DNA of 12,743 nucleotides from VFJZ01 sp038321545 (GTDB taxonomy: Bacteria > Actinomycetota > Thermoleophilia > Gaiellales > F1-60-MAGs149): assembly GCA_038321545.1 (NCBI GenBank), contig JBBQFB010000107.1, positions 1 to 12,743 on the forward strand. The letters run 5' to 3'. Both the position numbers and the translations under genes were made by a program. Below are positions 1 through 7,292 of the stretch, piece after piece. A model generated the notes under the pieces. That model had not been told where the DNA came from. It did no database searches and saw nothing but the letters and a program-made list of their open reading frames with translations. Positions within the stretch are counted from its first letter, which is position 1; every line of letters begins with the position of its first letter.

Positions 1-729
1 CGTGATCGGCGTGCGGATGCCCGCCATGTCGCAGATCTGCGTCGTCCAGCCCGCGACGGCCGAGATCACGAGGCCCGCGTCGATCGGCCCGGACGTCGTG
101 TCGACGCCGGTGCAGCGGCCGTTCGCGTCCTTGCGGATGCCAGTCACCTCGACGCCCTGGTGCAGGTGCACGCCCTGGTGGTAGGCACCGGTGGCGTAGC
201 CCCAGACCACGGCGTCGTGGCGCAGCGTGGCGCCCGGCGGATGGTAGAGCGCGGCCTGGATCGGGTAGGCGACGTCGGTCGACATGTTCAGCTCCGGACA
301 GAGCTCGGCGATCTCCTCGCGGCCGATCAGCCGCGAGTTGACGCCCAGCAGCCGGTTCGTCTCGCCGCGCTCGCGCTGGACGCGCACCGACGAGTCGGTG
401 TGGGCGAGCGTGAAGTGCCCGAGCGTCGACAGCATCATGTTGATGTCGAGCTCCTGCGAGAGGTTGCTGAACAGCTCCATCGAGCGCTCGTAGAAGCGGA
501 TGCCCTCGGGCGTGCGGTAGTTCGAGCGGATGATCGTCGTGTTGCGCCCGGTGCCGCCCGCGCCGATGTAGTTCTTCTCGAGCACGGCCACGTTCTTGAT
601 GCCGTGCACCTTCGCCAGGTAGTAGGCGGTGGCCATACCGTGCCCGCCGCCGCCGATGATCACGACGTCGTAGGACTTCTTCAGCTCGGACCGCTTCCAC
701 CAGGTGCGGCCCTTGAACAGGCCGCTCAT
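1..729 (-). CDS. soxB: Sarcosine oxidase beta subunit (SoxB), partial, C-terminus beyond the window
   Basis: This is the flavoprotein subunit of a heterotetrameric sarcosine-oxidase-type enzyme. It oxidises the N-methyl group of sarcosine or a related secondary amine. The first 243 residues are present out of about 400 expected. The sequence shows an N-terminal Rossmann FAD motif GGGGHG at residues 26-31 after YDVVII. It also shows the family block GRNTTIIRSNY at 61-71 and an R-H-D motif at 170-172. By alignment from memory, His171 matches the histidine that binds FMN covalently in known beta subunits, so FMN attachment is likely. The ATG start overlaps the soxG stop as ATGA (726-729), with a GGAG ribosome site 7 bases upstream. 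It is the last visible gene of the soxDAGB operon, whereas the usual order puts soxB first. The family is certain; the exact substrate is inferred. Confidence 0.93.
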   Translation of the reverse strand, partial: MSGLFKGRTWWKRSELKKSYDVVIIGGGGHGMATAYYLAKVHGIKNVAVLEKNYIGAGGTGRNTTIIRSNYRTPEGIRFYERSMELFSNLSQELDINMMLSTLGHFTLAHTDSSVRVQRERGETNRLLGVNSRLIGREEIAELCPELNMSTDVAYPIQAALYHPPGATLRHDAVVWGYATGAYHQGVHLHQGVEVTGIRKDANGRCTGVDTTSGPIDAGLVISAVAGWTTQICDMAGIRTPIT

Positions 730-1229
730 CGGGCCACTCCGATCGGATCGTCGGCCGGGGTCGGCACGGTGTGGAGGCCGACCGCGTGGCCGGCCTGCTC
801 GAGACGATCGCGGACGTGCCGCGAGGCCTCCATGCCGGACATCACGTCGACCCGGTCGCCGCGCCGGAACGCCTTCGCGGCTACGTCGCAGACGCGGCCC
901 ATGAAGAACACCGGCTCGGCATCGCGGACGGGCAACGGGATCATCGAGACGCGACGGAACACCTCGTCGGCGCCGTCGCCGCTGATCGAGAAGCACGACC
1001 AGCCATCGGTGTGGTCGACGACCAGCGCGCGGTTGCCGAGCGACTGCAGGGCCGCCTCGCAGCCGGCCTTCAGCTCGTCGGCCCGGCCCGGGGCCGCGAC
1101 GAACACGACCTCGTTCGGCGCGATCCGGCCGCGCAGGGCGCCGGCCGGCGTGGCGAGGGCGTCGATGGCCTCCGGAGGCGCGAAGCAGCGCACCTTCGCC
1201 GCGTCGTGAACGGTGAAGAGATCAGGCAC
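726..1229 (-). CDS. soxG: Sarcosine oxidase gamma subunit (SoxG)
   Basis: This is the small gamma subunit of the heterotetrameric sarcosine oxidase, 167 residues long. It packs against the alpha subunit and resembles a reduced GcvT/YgfZ fold without known catalytic residues. The call rests on position between soxA and soxB, on length, and on the block DHTDGWSCFSISG near residues 74-86 followed by FRRVS, which fits the family. The GTG start at 1229 is preferred over longer in-frame options because it is preceded by GGAG at 7 bases. It also gives an 8-base overlap with the soxA stop (GTGCCTGA, 1222-1229). The stop overlaps soxB as ATGA. Both overlaps point to translational coupling and balanced subunit output. 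Confidence 0.88.
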   Translation of the reverse strand: MPDLFTVHDAAKVRCFAPPEAIDALATPAGALRGRIAPNEVVFVAAPGRADELKAGCEAALQSLGNRALVVDHTDGWSCFSISGDGADEVFRRVSMIPLPVRDAEPVFFMGRVCDVAAKAFRRGDRVDVMSGMEASRHVRDRLEQAGHAVGLHTVPTPADDPIGVAR

Positions 1230-3858
1230 GGAGCTTCTCCCCCTCCGGGTCGTAGAAGGCGTGGCCGGAGAACACCGAGGCCGGCGCACCGCCGACCACG
1301 ATGCGGGTGCCGCCGGCGGCATGGGCACGGTGCACCCAGGCGAGGCCGATCGGGTGGCCGAGCGCCGGTGAGTCCCACGCCGAGGTGACGCGACCGGCGA
1401 GCTTGCCGTCGACCGTGACGGTGGAGCCCTCCGGCGGGCACGCGGTGCCGGCCGACATCGTCCACGGCACCAGCAGCTCGCGGTCGTCGCGCTTCTGACC
1501 GCGCAGCAGCGCCGCCTTGCCGACGAAGTCGGGCTTGTCGAGCTTGACGGCCCACTGCATGCCGATCTTCCACGGCGTGGTCTCGAAGTCGGTGTCCTGC
1601 GAGACGATGATGTGGCCCTTCTCGAGGCGCAGGAGCCGCTGGGCCATCAGCCCGAACGGGCGGATGTCCCACTCCTGGCCGGCCTCGAGGATCGTCTTCC
1701 AGAGGTGGTCGGACTGCGACGCGGGGAAGTGCAGCTCGTACGCCAGCTCGCCGACGAAGCCGAGCCGCATCGCGAGGCACGGCACCCCGGCGACGGTGAT
1801 CTGCCGGTGCCGGATGTAGGGGAAGCTGTCCTTGTCGAGCGGATCGCTCGACAGCTTCTGCAGCAGCTCGCGGGCGTGCGGTCCGGCGACGTTGAGCGCG
1901 CCCAGCGACGCGGTCTGGTTCACGACGTAGACGTCGTGGCCCCAGGCCTCGGCCCAGTCGAGCATCCACGACTCGAGACGCTCGGCGCCCGAGGTGGTGA
2001 CCGTCAGGTAGTAGCGGCCATCGCCGAGGGCGCACACGGTGCCGTCGTCGATGATCACGCCGCCCTCCTCGAGCAGCAGGCCGTAGCGCAGGCGTCCCGC
2101 CTCGAGGTCGGCGACGCGCATCGGGTAGATGCGCTCCAGGAACTCGGTCGAGTCGGGACCGCCGACGAGGAACTTGCCGAGCGTGCCGACGTCGATCAGG
2201 CCGACCCGCTCGCGGACCGCCTTGTACTCGCCCTGCACGTCGCCGTTGTAGGCCTCGACGCGCTTCCACGGCCCGGCCCACATCATCGACGCGCCGCTCG
2301 CGAGGTGCGTCTCGGTCAGCGCCGTGTGGCGCTCCATGTGGTGGACCGCGCCAGCAATGGCCTGCTCGAGCGTGATCGACCGGGTCGGCGGGCGCAGCGT
2401 GGTCGCGTTGGCCACGCGCTTCGTGTCGGGATCCTTGCGCTCGGCGACGGCGCGCAGCTGGTCGGCGCACATCCGGCCCTGGCAGGGGCCCATCGTGACG
2501 GTCGTGTACCGCTTCAGCAGCTCGGCCGACTCGAAGCCCTCATCGATCGCGAGCTCGAGGTCCTTGACCGAGACGTCCTCGCAGAGGCAGACGGTGCCGT
2601 CCTTGCCGCACGTGCGCGGTGCCGACGGGCCGACGGCGTAGAGGACCGGGCCGGCAGCCGCCGTGTGGCCGGCGGCGGTGCCGCTGGCGGCGGCCGCGTC
2701 GAGCGTCGCCCCCTCGCCGGCGGCGTCGCCCGCGGCGAGCGCCGGCAGGTCGTACGCGAGCCGGACGAGATGCTCGTTGGCCTGGATCTCGGAGCCGACG
2801 GCGAGCAGGTCGCAGTCGATCGTGCGACCGCCGACAACGACGCCCTTGAGGCGCTTCTTGCCGACCGCCGCGGTGATCTCGCCGCGCACGACCTCGGCGG
2901 TGACGCCGCTGGTGTCGAGGCCCTCCGGAGCGACGACGGCGGCGATCTCGACGCCGGCGGCGGCCAGGGTGCGGACGTGCTCGAGCGCCTCGGGCTGCTC
3001 GGCCCACACGACCGCGCGCGTGCCGGGCTGCACGCCGTGCACGCCGGCCAGGCGCGCCGCTCCCCGGGCCAGCATCACGCCGGGCAGGTCGTTCCGGGTG
3101 AAGACGCGGTGGATCTCGCGGCCGCCGCACGCGATCACGATCGCCTGCGGGTGGATGTGGAACGTCTCGTCGCCGCACAGCGCGATCAGCAGCGGGCCTT
3201 CGAACAGGCCCGTGGCGGGCGTGGCCCACGATGTCGTGATGGCGTCGCTGGCGTCGACCTGGGCCAGCAGCCCTTTGATGCGGTCCTTCGTCGGCCCGGG
3301 CGCGACGCGGGCGCCCGGTTCGGTCTCGTCGATCACCATCACCGACTTGCCGTCGCCGGCAGCGGCGATGGCGGCGGACAGACCGGCGACGCCCGCACCG
3401 ACGACGAGCACGTCGGGGTGCCAGTTGACGCGCTCCAGGTGGCGCGGCGCGTCGGTCTTGGCGACGACGCCGAGGCCCGCCATCCGGCGGATCATCGGCT
3501 CGATCATCGGCCACGCGAACTTCGGCTTGATCCCGGCCTTGTAGTAGAAGCCGACCGGCAGCATGAAGTGGAACTTGTCGATGATCGCGAGCGCGTCGCG
3601 GTCGGCCGACGGCCAGGCGTTCTGGCGCGTGACCTTCTGGCCCACCTGTGCGCGGCACTCGCACGCGCGGACGTTGACCTCGCCGTCGACGGTCACGAGG
3701 CAGTTCGGACAGTCGCCGCCGACGCAGTACAGGCCGCGCGGCCGGTGGTACTTGAAGGACCGGGAGAAGATGCGCGTACCGCCGCGGTAGAGCGCGGAAG
3801 CGATCGTGTCGCCCTGCTTGATCGGGACGTCGGTACCCTCGAAATCGATGTGGGCCAC
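1222..3858 (-). CDS. soxA: Sarcosine oxidase alpha subunit (SoxA), with two apparently intact [2Fe-2S] cysteine sets
   Basis: This is the large alpha subunit (878 residues) of the heterotetrameric enzyme; it receives the one-carbon unit and passes it to tetrahydrofolate. Residues 1-85 form a Fer2_4-type domain with C45-x4-C50-x2-C53-x12-C66. A Rossmann domain follows with GAGVAG at 154-159. Residues about 420-500 form a BFD-like/SoxA-A3 domain with C424-x-C426 and MGPCQGRMC (C459, C464). Residues about 510-878 form a GcvT-like aminomethyltransferase domain, including GELAYELH at 703-710. Canonical sarcosine oxidases, as I recall them, have lost both cysteine sets, for example EEPNALV and TDQGK in the matching places. 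This protein may therefore hold two Fe-S clusters and may pass electrons to an acceptor other than oxygen. It is shorter than the usual 960 or so residues. The GTG start is preceded by AAGGA at 6 bases, overlapping the soxD stop codon, and lies 9 bases after it. Confidence 0.93.
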   Translation of the reverse strand: MAHIDFEGTDVPIKQGDTIASALYRGGTRIFSRSFKYHRPRGLYCVGGDCPNCLVTVDGEVNVRACECRAQVGQKVTRQNAWPSADRDALAIIDKFHFMLPVGFYYKAGIKPKFAWPMIEPMIRRMAGLGVVAKTDAPRHLERVNWHPDVLVVGAGVAGLSAAIAAAGDGKSVMVIDETEPGARVAPGPTKDRIKGLLAQVDASDAITTSWATPATGLFEGPLLIALCGDETFHIHPQAIVIACGGREIHRVFTRNDLPGVMLARGAARLAGVHGVQPGTRAVVWAEQPEALEHVRTLAAAGVEIAAVVAPEGLDTSGVTAEVVRGEITAAVGKKRLKGVVVGGRTIDCDLLAVGSEIQANEHLVRLAYDLPALAAGDAAGEGATLDAAAASGTAAGHTAAAGPVLYAVGPSAPRTCGKDGTVCLCEDVSVKDLELAIDEGFESAELLKRYTTVTMGPCQGRMCADQLRAVAERKDPDTKRVANATTLRPPTRSITLEQAIAGAVHHMERHTALTETHLASGASMMWAGPWKRVEAYNGDVQGEYKAVRERVGLIDVGTLGKFLVGGPDSTEFLERIYPMRVADLEAGRLRYGLLLEEGGVIIDDGTVCALGDGRYYLTVTTSGAERLESWMLDWAEAWGHDVYVVNQTASLGALNVAGPHARELLQKLSSDPLDKDSFPYIRHRQITVAGVPCLAMRLGFVGELAYELHFPASQSDHLWKTILEAGQEWDIRPFGLMAQRLLRLEKGHIIVSQDTDFETTPWKIGMQWAVKLDKPDFVGKAALLRGQKRDDRELLVPWTMSAGTACPPEGSTVTVDGKLAGRVTSAWDSPALGHPIGLAWVHRAHAAGGTRIVVGGAPASVFSGHAFYDPEGEKLRA

Positions 3859-3867
3859 TCGGGTTCC

Positions 3868-4146
3868 TTACGCGTGGGTCTGGACGTCGCCGGCGGGCTC
3901 GCCGGGTTGGGCCAGGATGATGTTGGTGCGGGTGTCGCGCGTGATCGTCACGAACCGGCGGCAGCCGGCGGCATGGAACCAGCGCTCGCGCTGCAGTCCG
4001 GCGACGTTACGACGGAGCCAGAGCCGGGCGACCTCGTCGGCATCCGATGCATCGGGATCGGCGAGCGGCCGTACCTCGCCGTTGTAGCTGTACTCGGAGC
4101 ACGGCCGCGACCCGCAATTCGGGCACGTTATGTAGAAATGGCTCAC
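3868..4146 (-). CDS. soxD: Sarcosine oxidase delta subunit (SoxD), zinc-binding
   Basis: This is the small delta subunit (92 residues) that binds zinc in the heterotetrameric complex. The sequence opens with F-Y-I-T-C-P-N-C-G, and the zinc ligands are visible as Cys8, Cys11, His58 and Cys62 (WFHAAGCRRF at 56-65), matching the known ligand pattern. The block EYSYNGEVRP at 18-27 is also typical. The GTG at 4146 is chosen because the protein then starts just before the family N-terminus. An upstream open frame to 4263 adds unrelated arginine-rich sequence. No Shine-Dalgarno sequence precedes this GTG, but TACCCT lies 7 bases upstream, which suggests a leaderless transcript. It is the first gene of the operon; soxA follows after 9 bases. 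Confidence 0.9.
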   Translation of the reverse strand: MSHFYITCPNCGSRPCSEYSYNGEVRPLADPDASDADEVARLWLRRNVAGLQRERWFHAAGCRRFVTITRDTRTNIILAQPGEPAGDVQTHA

Positions 4147-4153
4147 ACCGTGG

Positions 4154-4159
4154 AGGGTA
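4154..4159 (-). promoter_or_regulatory. Candidate -10 element for a leaderless soxDAGB transcript
   Basis: Read on the minus strand, TACCCT (TANNNT form) ends 7 bases before the soxD GTG. There is no Shine-Dalgarno sequence in front of that GTG. This spacing is the usual pattern of leaderless genes in actinobacteria. No clear -35 is seen, so the call is tentative. Confidence 0.3.
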
Positions 4160-4253
4160 CAGCGCCCGATGTGGGGGCCGCATTGTGGAGAACGCACACA
4201 GTCTGGGCGGGAACGTGTCGGTCGCCGCCGTCCACCGGGGTCGGGTGCCCGCG

Positions 4254-4259
4254 TACGAT
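4254..4259 (+). promoter_or_regulatory. Candidate -10 element for fhs
   Basis: TACGAT matches four of six consensus bases and lies about 45 bases before the fhs start. No convincing -35 is visible 16-18 bases upstream. A perfect 10-base palindrome CCACCGGTGG (4260-4269) follows directly. TCCACCGG occurs as a direct repeat at 4231-4238 and 4259-4266, so a regulator may bind here. Evidence is weak. Confidence 0.25.
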
Positions 4260-4293
4260 CCACCGGTGGCGGTGCGCCAACCGATCGCCGGAA

Positions 4294-4299
4294 AAGGAG
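4294..4299 (+). promoter_or_regulatory. Ribosome binding site deciding the fhs start
   Basis: AAGGAG lies 5 bases before the GTG at 4305. It supports this GTG over the longer open frame that reaches back to 4047, whose extra residues run antisense through soxD and do not look like Fhs. Confidence 0.75.
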
Positions 4300-4304
4300 C
4301 CACA

Positions 4305-5978
4305 GTGAAGTCGAGCCTGGAGATCGCCCAGGACCACCGGATGCAGCCGATCGCCGAGATCGCGGCCGCGGCCGGACTCCTCGAGGACGAGATCGAGATG
4401 TACGGCCGCTACAAGGCCAAGATCGAGCTGTCGGCGATCGCGCGCCTGAGCGACCGGCCCGATGCCAAGATCGTGAACGTCACGGCGATCACGCCGACCC
4501 CGGCCGGCGAGGGAAAGACGACCACGTCGGTCGCGCTCGCGCAGGGACTCGGGCACATCGGTCGCAAGCCGATCCTCTGCCTCCGCGAGCCGTCGCTCGG
4601 TCCGATCTTCGGCGTCAAGGGCGGCGCGGCCGGCGGCGGGTTCGCGCAGGTCGTTCCGATGGAGGACCTGAACCTCCACTTCACGGGCGACCTGCACGCC
4701 ATCACCTCGGCCAACAACCTGCTGTCGGCGTTCATCGACGCGCACCTGTTCCACGGCAACGAGCTCGGGATCGATCCCGGTACCGTCACGTGGCGGCGCT
4801 GCATGGACATGAACGACCGCAACCTGCGGAACGTCATCTCGGGGCTCGGCGGCCGGACCAGCGGCATCCCGCGCGAGACCGGCTTCGACATCACCGCCGC
4901 GTCCGAGGTGACCGCGATCCTGGCGCTCGCCAAGGACCTCGGCGACCTCCGTGAACGGCTCGGCAACATCACCATCGGCGCGACGTACGGCGGCCGCCCG
5001 GTGAAGGCCGAGGAGATCCGCTGCGCGGGCGCGATGACGACGCTCCTCAAGGACGCGATCAAGCCGAACCTGATCCAGACCCTCGAGGGTCAGCCGTGCC
5101 TGATGCACGGCGCGCCGTTCGCCAACATCGCGCACGGCAACAACTCGATCGTGGCCGACCGCCTCGGTCTCAAGCTCGGCGACTACCTGATCACGGAGTC
5201 CGGCTTCGCGTCCGACCTGGGCATGGAGAAGTTCATGGACATCGTGTGCCGTTCGGCCGGCCTCCGGCCGCACGCCGTCGTGATCGTGGCGACGGTGCGC
5301 GCGCTGTGCATGAACGGCGGCGGCGGGCTGACGAAGCCGGCCACCCCGGCCGAGACGTACCGCCTGATCGAGGCCGGCTGCGAGAACCTCGCGAAGCACA
5401 TCGAGAACGTCCGCGAGTTCGGAATCGAGCCCGTCGTGGCCGTCAACCAGCGGCCCGAAGACACCGACGAGGAGCTGGCGCTGGTGAAGCGCCTGGCAGG
5501 CGAGGCCGGCGCGCTCGCCGCCGTCCACAACGGGTTCGGTGCCGGCGGCTCAGGCGCCGCCGAGCTGGCCGAGGCGGTCGTCGAGGCATGCGACCGGCCG
5601 ACCGACTTCAAGCTCCTGTACCCCGACGACGCGCCGTTCAAGAAGAAGATCGAGGCGATCGCGACGCGCATCTACGGCGCCGACGGTGTCGACTTCGCGC
5701 CGGCCGCGATCCAGCGGCTGAAGGATTTCGAGGCGCAGGGCCTCGGGCACTTCACGGTCTGCATGGCGAAGACGCATCTGTCGCTGTCGGCCGACCCGAA
5801 CCTGAAGGGCCGTCCCCGGAACTTCCGGATTCCGGTGCGCGACGTGCGCGCGTATACCGGCGCGGGCTTCATCGTCCCGCTGTGCGGCGACATGCTGCAG
5901 ATGCCGGGCCTCGGCAAGCAGGCGGCCGGCTTCGAGATCGACATCGACAAGGACGGCAAGATCGTCGGGATGTTCTAG
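4305..5978 (+). CDS. fhs: Formate-tetrahydrofolate ligase (10-formyl-THF synthetase)
   Basis: This cytoplasmic enzyme makes 10-formyl-tetrahydrofolate from formate, ATP and tetrahydrofolate, and can run in reverse to yield ATP. The protein is 557 residues, the normal family length. It shows the P-loop-like PTPAGEGKTT at 64-73, then REPSLGPIFGVKGGAAGGG near 94-112 and the block DLNLHFTGDLHAIT near 121-134. Near the C-terminus it has the conserved LSADPNLKGRP segment. The GTG start has AAGGAG 5 bases upstream. The gene is divergent from the soxDAGB operon. That pairing makes sense because sarcosine oxidase feeds 5,10-methylene-THF, which FolD-type enzymes convert to 10-formyl-THF. No folD is present in the window. 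Nothing looks truncated. Confidence 0.97.
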   Translation: MKSSLEIAQDHRMQPIAEIAAAAGLLEDEIEMYGRYKAKIELSAIARLSDRPDAKIVNVTAITPTPAGEGKTTTSVALAQGLGHIGRKPILCLREPSLGPIFGVKGGAAGGGFAQVVPMEDLNLHFTGDLHAITSANNLLSAFIDAHLFHGNELGIDPGTVTWRRCMDMNDRNLRNVISGLGGRTSGIPRETGFDITAASEVTAILALAKDLGDLRERLGNITIGATYGGRPVKAEEIRCAGAMTTLLKDAIKPNLIQTLEGQPCLMHGAPFANIAHGNNSIVADRLGLKLGDYLITESGFASDLGMEKFMDIVCRSAGLRPHAVVIVATVRALCMNGGGGLTKPATPAETYRLIEAGCENLAKHIENVREFGIEPVVAVNQRPEDTDEELALVKRLAGEAGALAAVHNGFGAGGSGAAELAEAVVEACDRPTDFKLLYPDDAPFKKKIEAIATRIYGADGVDFAPAAIQRLKDFEAQGLGHFTVCMAKTHLSLSADPNLKGRPRNFRIPVRDVRAYTGAGFIVPLCGDMLQMPGLGKQAAGFEIDIDKDGKIVGMF

Positions 5979-5989
5979 GTCCCTGACCT

Positions 5990-6039
5990 GGGTTGGAGAT
6001 GCCTGTCGCTCGGGTTCGAGTGGCAGGCATCGCAACACC
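5990..6039 (+). terminator. Strong hairpin after fhs, possible terminator
   Basis: The core stem runs 5998-6012 against 6017-6031: 15 pairs including two G-U wobbles, closed by a GGTT loop. A short outer extension pairs GTTG (5992-5995) with CAAC (6033-6036) across a small internal loop. It begins about 12 bases after the fhs stop, between convergent genes, so termination is the simplest role. There is no T-tract on either side, as is common in high-GC actinobacteria. A structured RNA or recognition site cannot be excluded. Confidence 0.55.
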
Positions 6040-6179
6040 CGACCCTCGCGGCCGCGGCGCCCTGTAGCGCACCCCGCCAGTCCACCACGGCGAGATCGCA
6101 CCGGGTCGTCACGGACTGCGCCCGTTCGACACGCCGCGTGCAAGATCGGAAAAGATGCGCGCCTTCCGGCACGTTGCGT

Positions 6180-6227
6180 TCTGGGGTCTGACCCCCGTGG
6201 CCGGGCGTTTCGGGGTCTGACCCCAGA
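6180..6227. repeat. REP-like inverted element with paired GGGGTCTGACCCC motifs
   Basis: Two copies of the near-palindrome GGGGTCTGACCCC (6183-6195 and 6212-6224) lie head to tail around a 16-base GC-rich spacer. The outer arms TCTGGGGTC (6180-6188) and GACCCCAGA (6219-6227) are exact reverse complements. After one T-T mismatch a second 6-base stem GACCCC/GGGGTC follows. The unit could fold as one long hairpin or as two small ones. It looks like a dispersed extragenic palindromic repeat, and it may also terminate one or both convergent genes. Copies elsewhere in the genome cannot be checked here. Confidence 0.6.
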
Positions 6228-6280
6228 AATTTCAGTACTCATGCCGGCGAGCGGATCGGCTTCTGCGATCCCGCCGGGCG

Positions 6281-7292
6281 CTAGCTGCGGACTTTTGCCG
6301 CCGACGGCGCGCCGACCCGCCTGCGCTCCGCGAAGCTCTCGCGGATCCGCGCCGTGGCGGCGCCGTCCGCTCCCGCGGCCTCGAGCGCCAGCAGCGCGGC
6401 GCCCACGATCGGCGGGTCGGCCGGCACGACCGGCCGCAGGCGGGCGTCGAGCGCGGCCAGCCGGACGCCGACGGCATCGCGCAGCCGGGGATCCGGCGCC
6501 TGCAGCAGACCGCCGCCCAGCACCACCTCGATCGGACCCGCCCCGGCGGCGATCCGCGGCAGGGTGGCCCGCACGAACGCCAGGATCTCGTCTGCCAGGC
6601 GATCGACCAGCCCGGCCGCAACGGCGTCGTCGGCCGCAGCCTCGACGACGAACGGCGCCAGCTCGACCAGGCGCTGCTCCGAGATGCGCCCCTGGTGCAT
6701 CTCCGTCGCCAGCGCCAGCGGGTCGGCGAGCCAACGCCGCCGGCACCACGCGCTCCAGCACGGTTCGGGGGCCGCGACCGTCGGCAGATCGTGCCGCCGC
6801 GCCGAGCGCGGCCTCGCCGAGGTCGTACCCGCCGCCCCAGTCACCTGTCAGCGCGCCGAGAGCGGGGTAGCGGACGGACGCACCGTCGGACCCGAGACCG
6901 ACGCAGTTGATGCCCGCGCCGCAGGTGATCGCGATGCCCCAGCCGCTCGTCGCTCCGGCGCGCAACACGGCGAACGTATCGTTGCCGACGACGACGCGGT
7001 CGGCGATCGCACCGGCCTCGAGCGCGCTGCGGACGGCCGCCTCCTCACCCTCCAGATCCACGCCGGCGAGCATGAACACGCCAACTTCCGGCCGCGTGCC
7101 CGCGGGCAGCGCGGCATCGCCGAGCGCCGTCGCAGCGAGCCCTTCCAGCACCGCCACCCTGCCGTCGGCACCGACGTGGTGGTGCGAGCTACGGCCGCCG
7201 CGCGCCCACGCGCGGACGTCACCGTCGATCGTGGCGATCACGATGTCGGTCTTCGAGTTGCCGCCGTCGGCCGCGAGGACGAACCGCGTCAC
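6281..7292 (-). pseudogene. BadF/BadG/BcrA-family sugar kinase (N-acetylglucosamine-kinase type), frameshifted
   Basis: This encodes an ASKHA-fold kinase that phosphorylates a sugar or amino sugar with ATP in the cytoplasm. The first part (GTG at 7292) shows the phosphate loop DGGNSKTD at 9-16, then GNDTFAVLRAG at 103-113, CGAGINC at 124-130 and GDWGGGYDLGE at 150-160. The frame is lost after about residue 185 (near 6738). The protein resumes one base out of register with LADPLALATEMHQGRISEQRL, and ends with VVLGGGLLQ and PIVGAALLALEA, the usual family C-terminus, at the TAG of 6281. Dropping one base within 6737-6743 joins the parts as VPARWLADPLAL and gives about 336 residues, close to family length. 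It is the last gene of the sugar operon. The shift may be a real mutation or a consensus error in the repeated GGC/GCG tract. The substrate is unknown. Confidence 0.8.

Larger units (their letters stand above)
5979..6280. other. Convergent intergenic gap without a credible gene
   Basis: This is about 300 bases between the fhs stop and the end of the kinase gene. It contains the hairpin at 5990-6039 and the REP-like element at 6180-6227. The stretch 6040-6179 and the tail 6228-6280 show no gene, tRNA or clear signal. Open frames here (for example minus strand 5975-6172) lack ribosome sites and family features. Confidence 0.7.

Noticed and set aside
4186..4191. CACAAT as a -10 box for the sox operon
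   Set aside because: No matching -35 lies 16-18 bases upstream, and the TACCCT next to the GTG fits better.
1612..4308. An 898-codon open frame on the plus strand
   Set aside because: It lies antisense to soxA and soxD, has no family features and is rich in Arg, Ala, Asp and Val; long antisense frames are normal at this GC content.
4143..5528. A 461-codon minus-strand frame across fhs
   Set aside because: It is a shadow of the clearly conserved fhs gene and resembles no family.
6010..6025. GGTTCGAGT resembling a tRNA T-loop
   Set aside because: The flanking bases do not form a T-stem, and no anticodon or acceptor arms are present; the bases belong to the 5998-6031 hairpin.
5990..6039. Integron attC-like site
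   Set aside because: The GTT and AAC core positions are in the wrong order for attC and no integrase or cassette is present.
5975..6172. Small minus-strand frame of 65 codons in the convergent gap
   Set aside because: It has no ribosome site or family features, runs antisense through the hairpin, and its composition looks like random GC-rich sequence.
6737..6743. Programmed frameshift in the kinase gene
   Set aside because: There is no slippery homopolymer or downstream structure typical of programmed shifts, and the family is not known for it.
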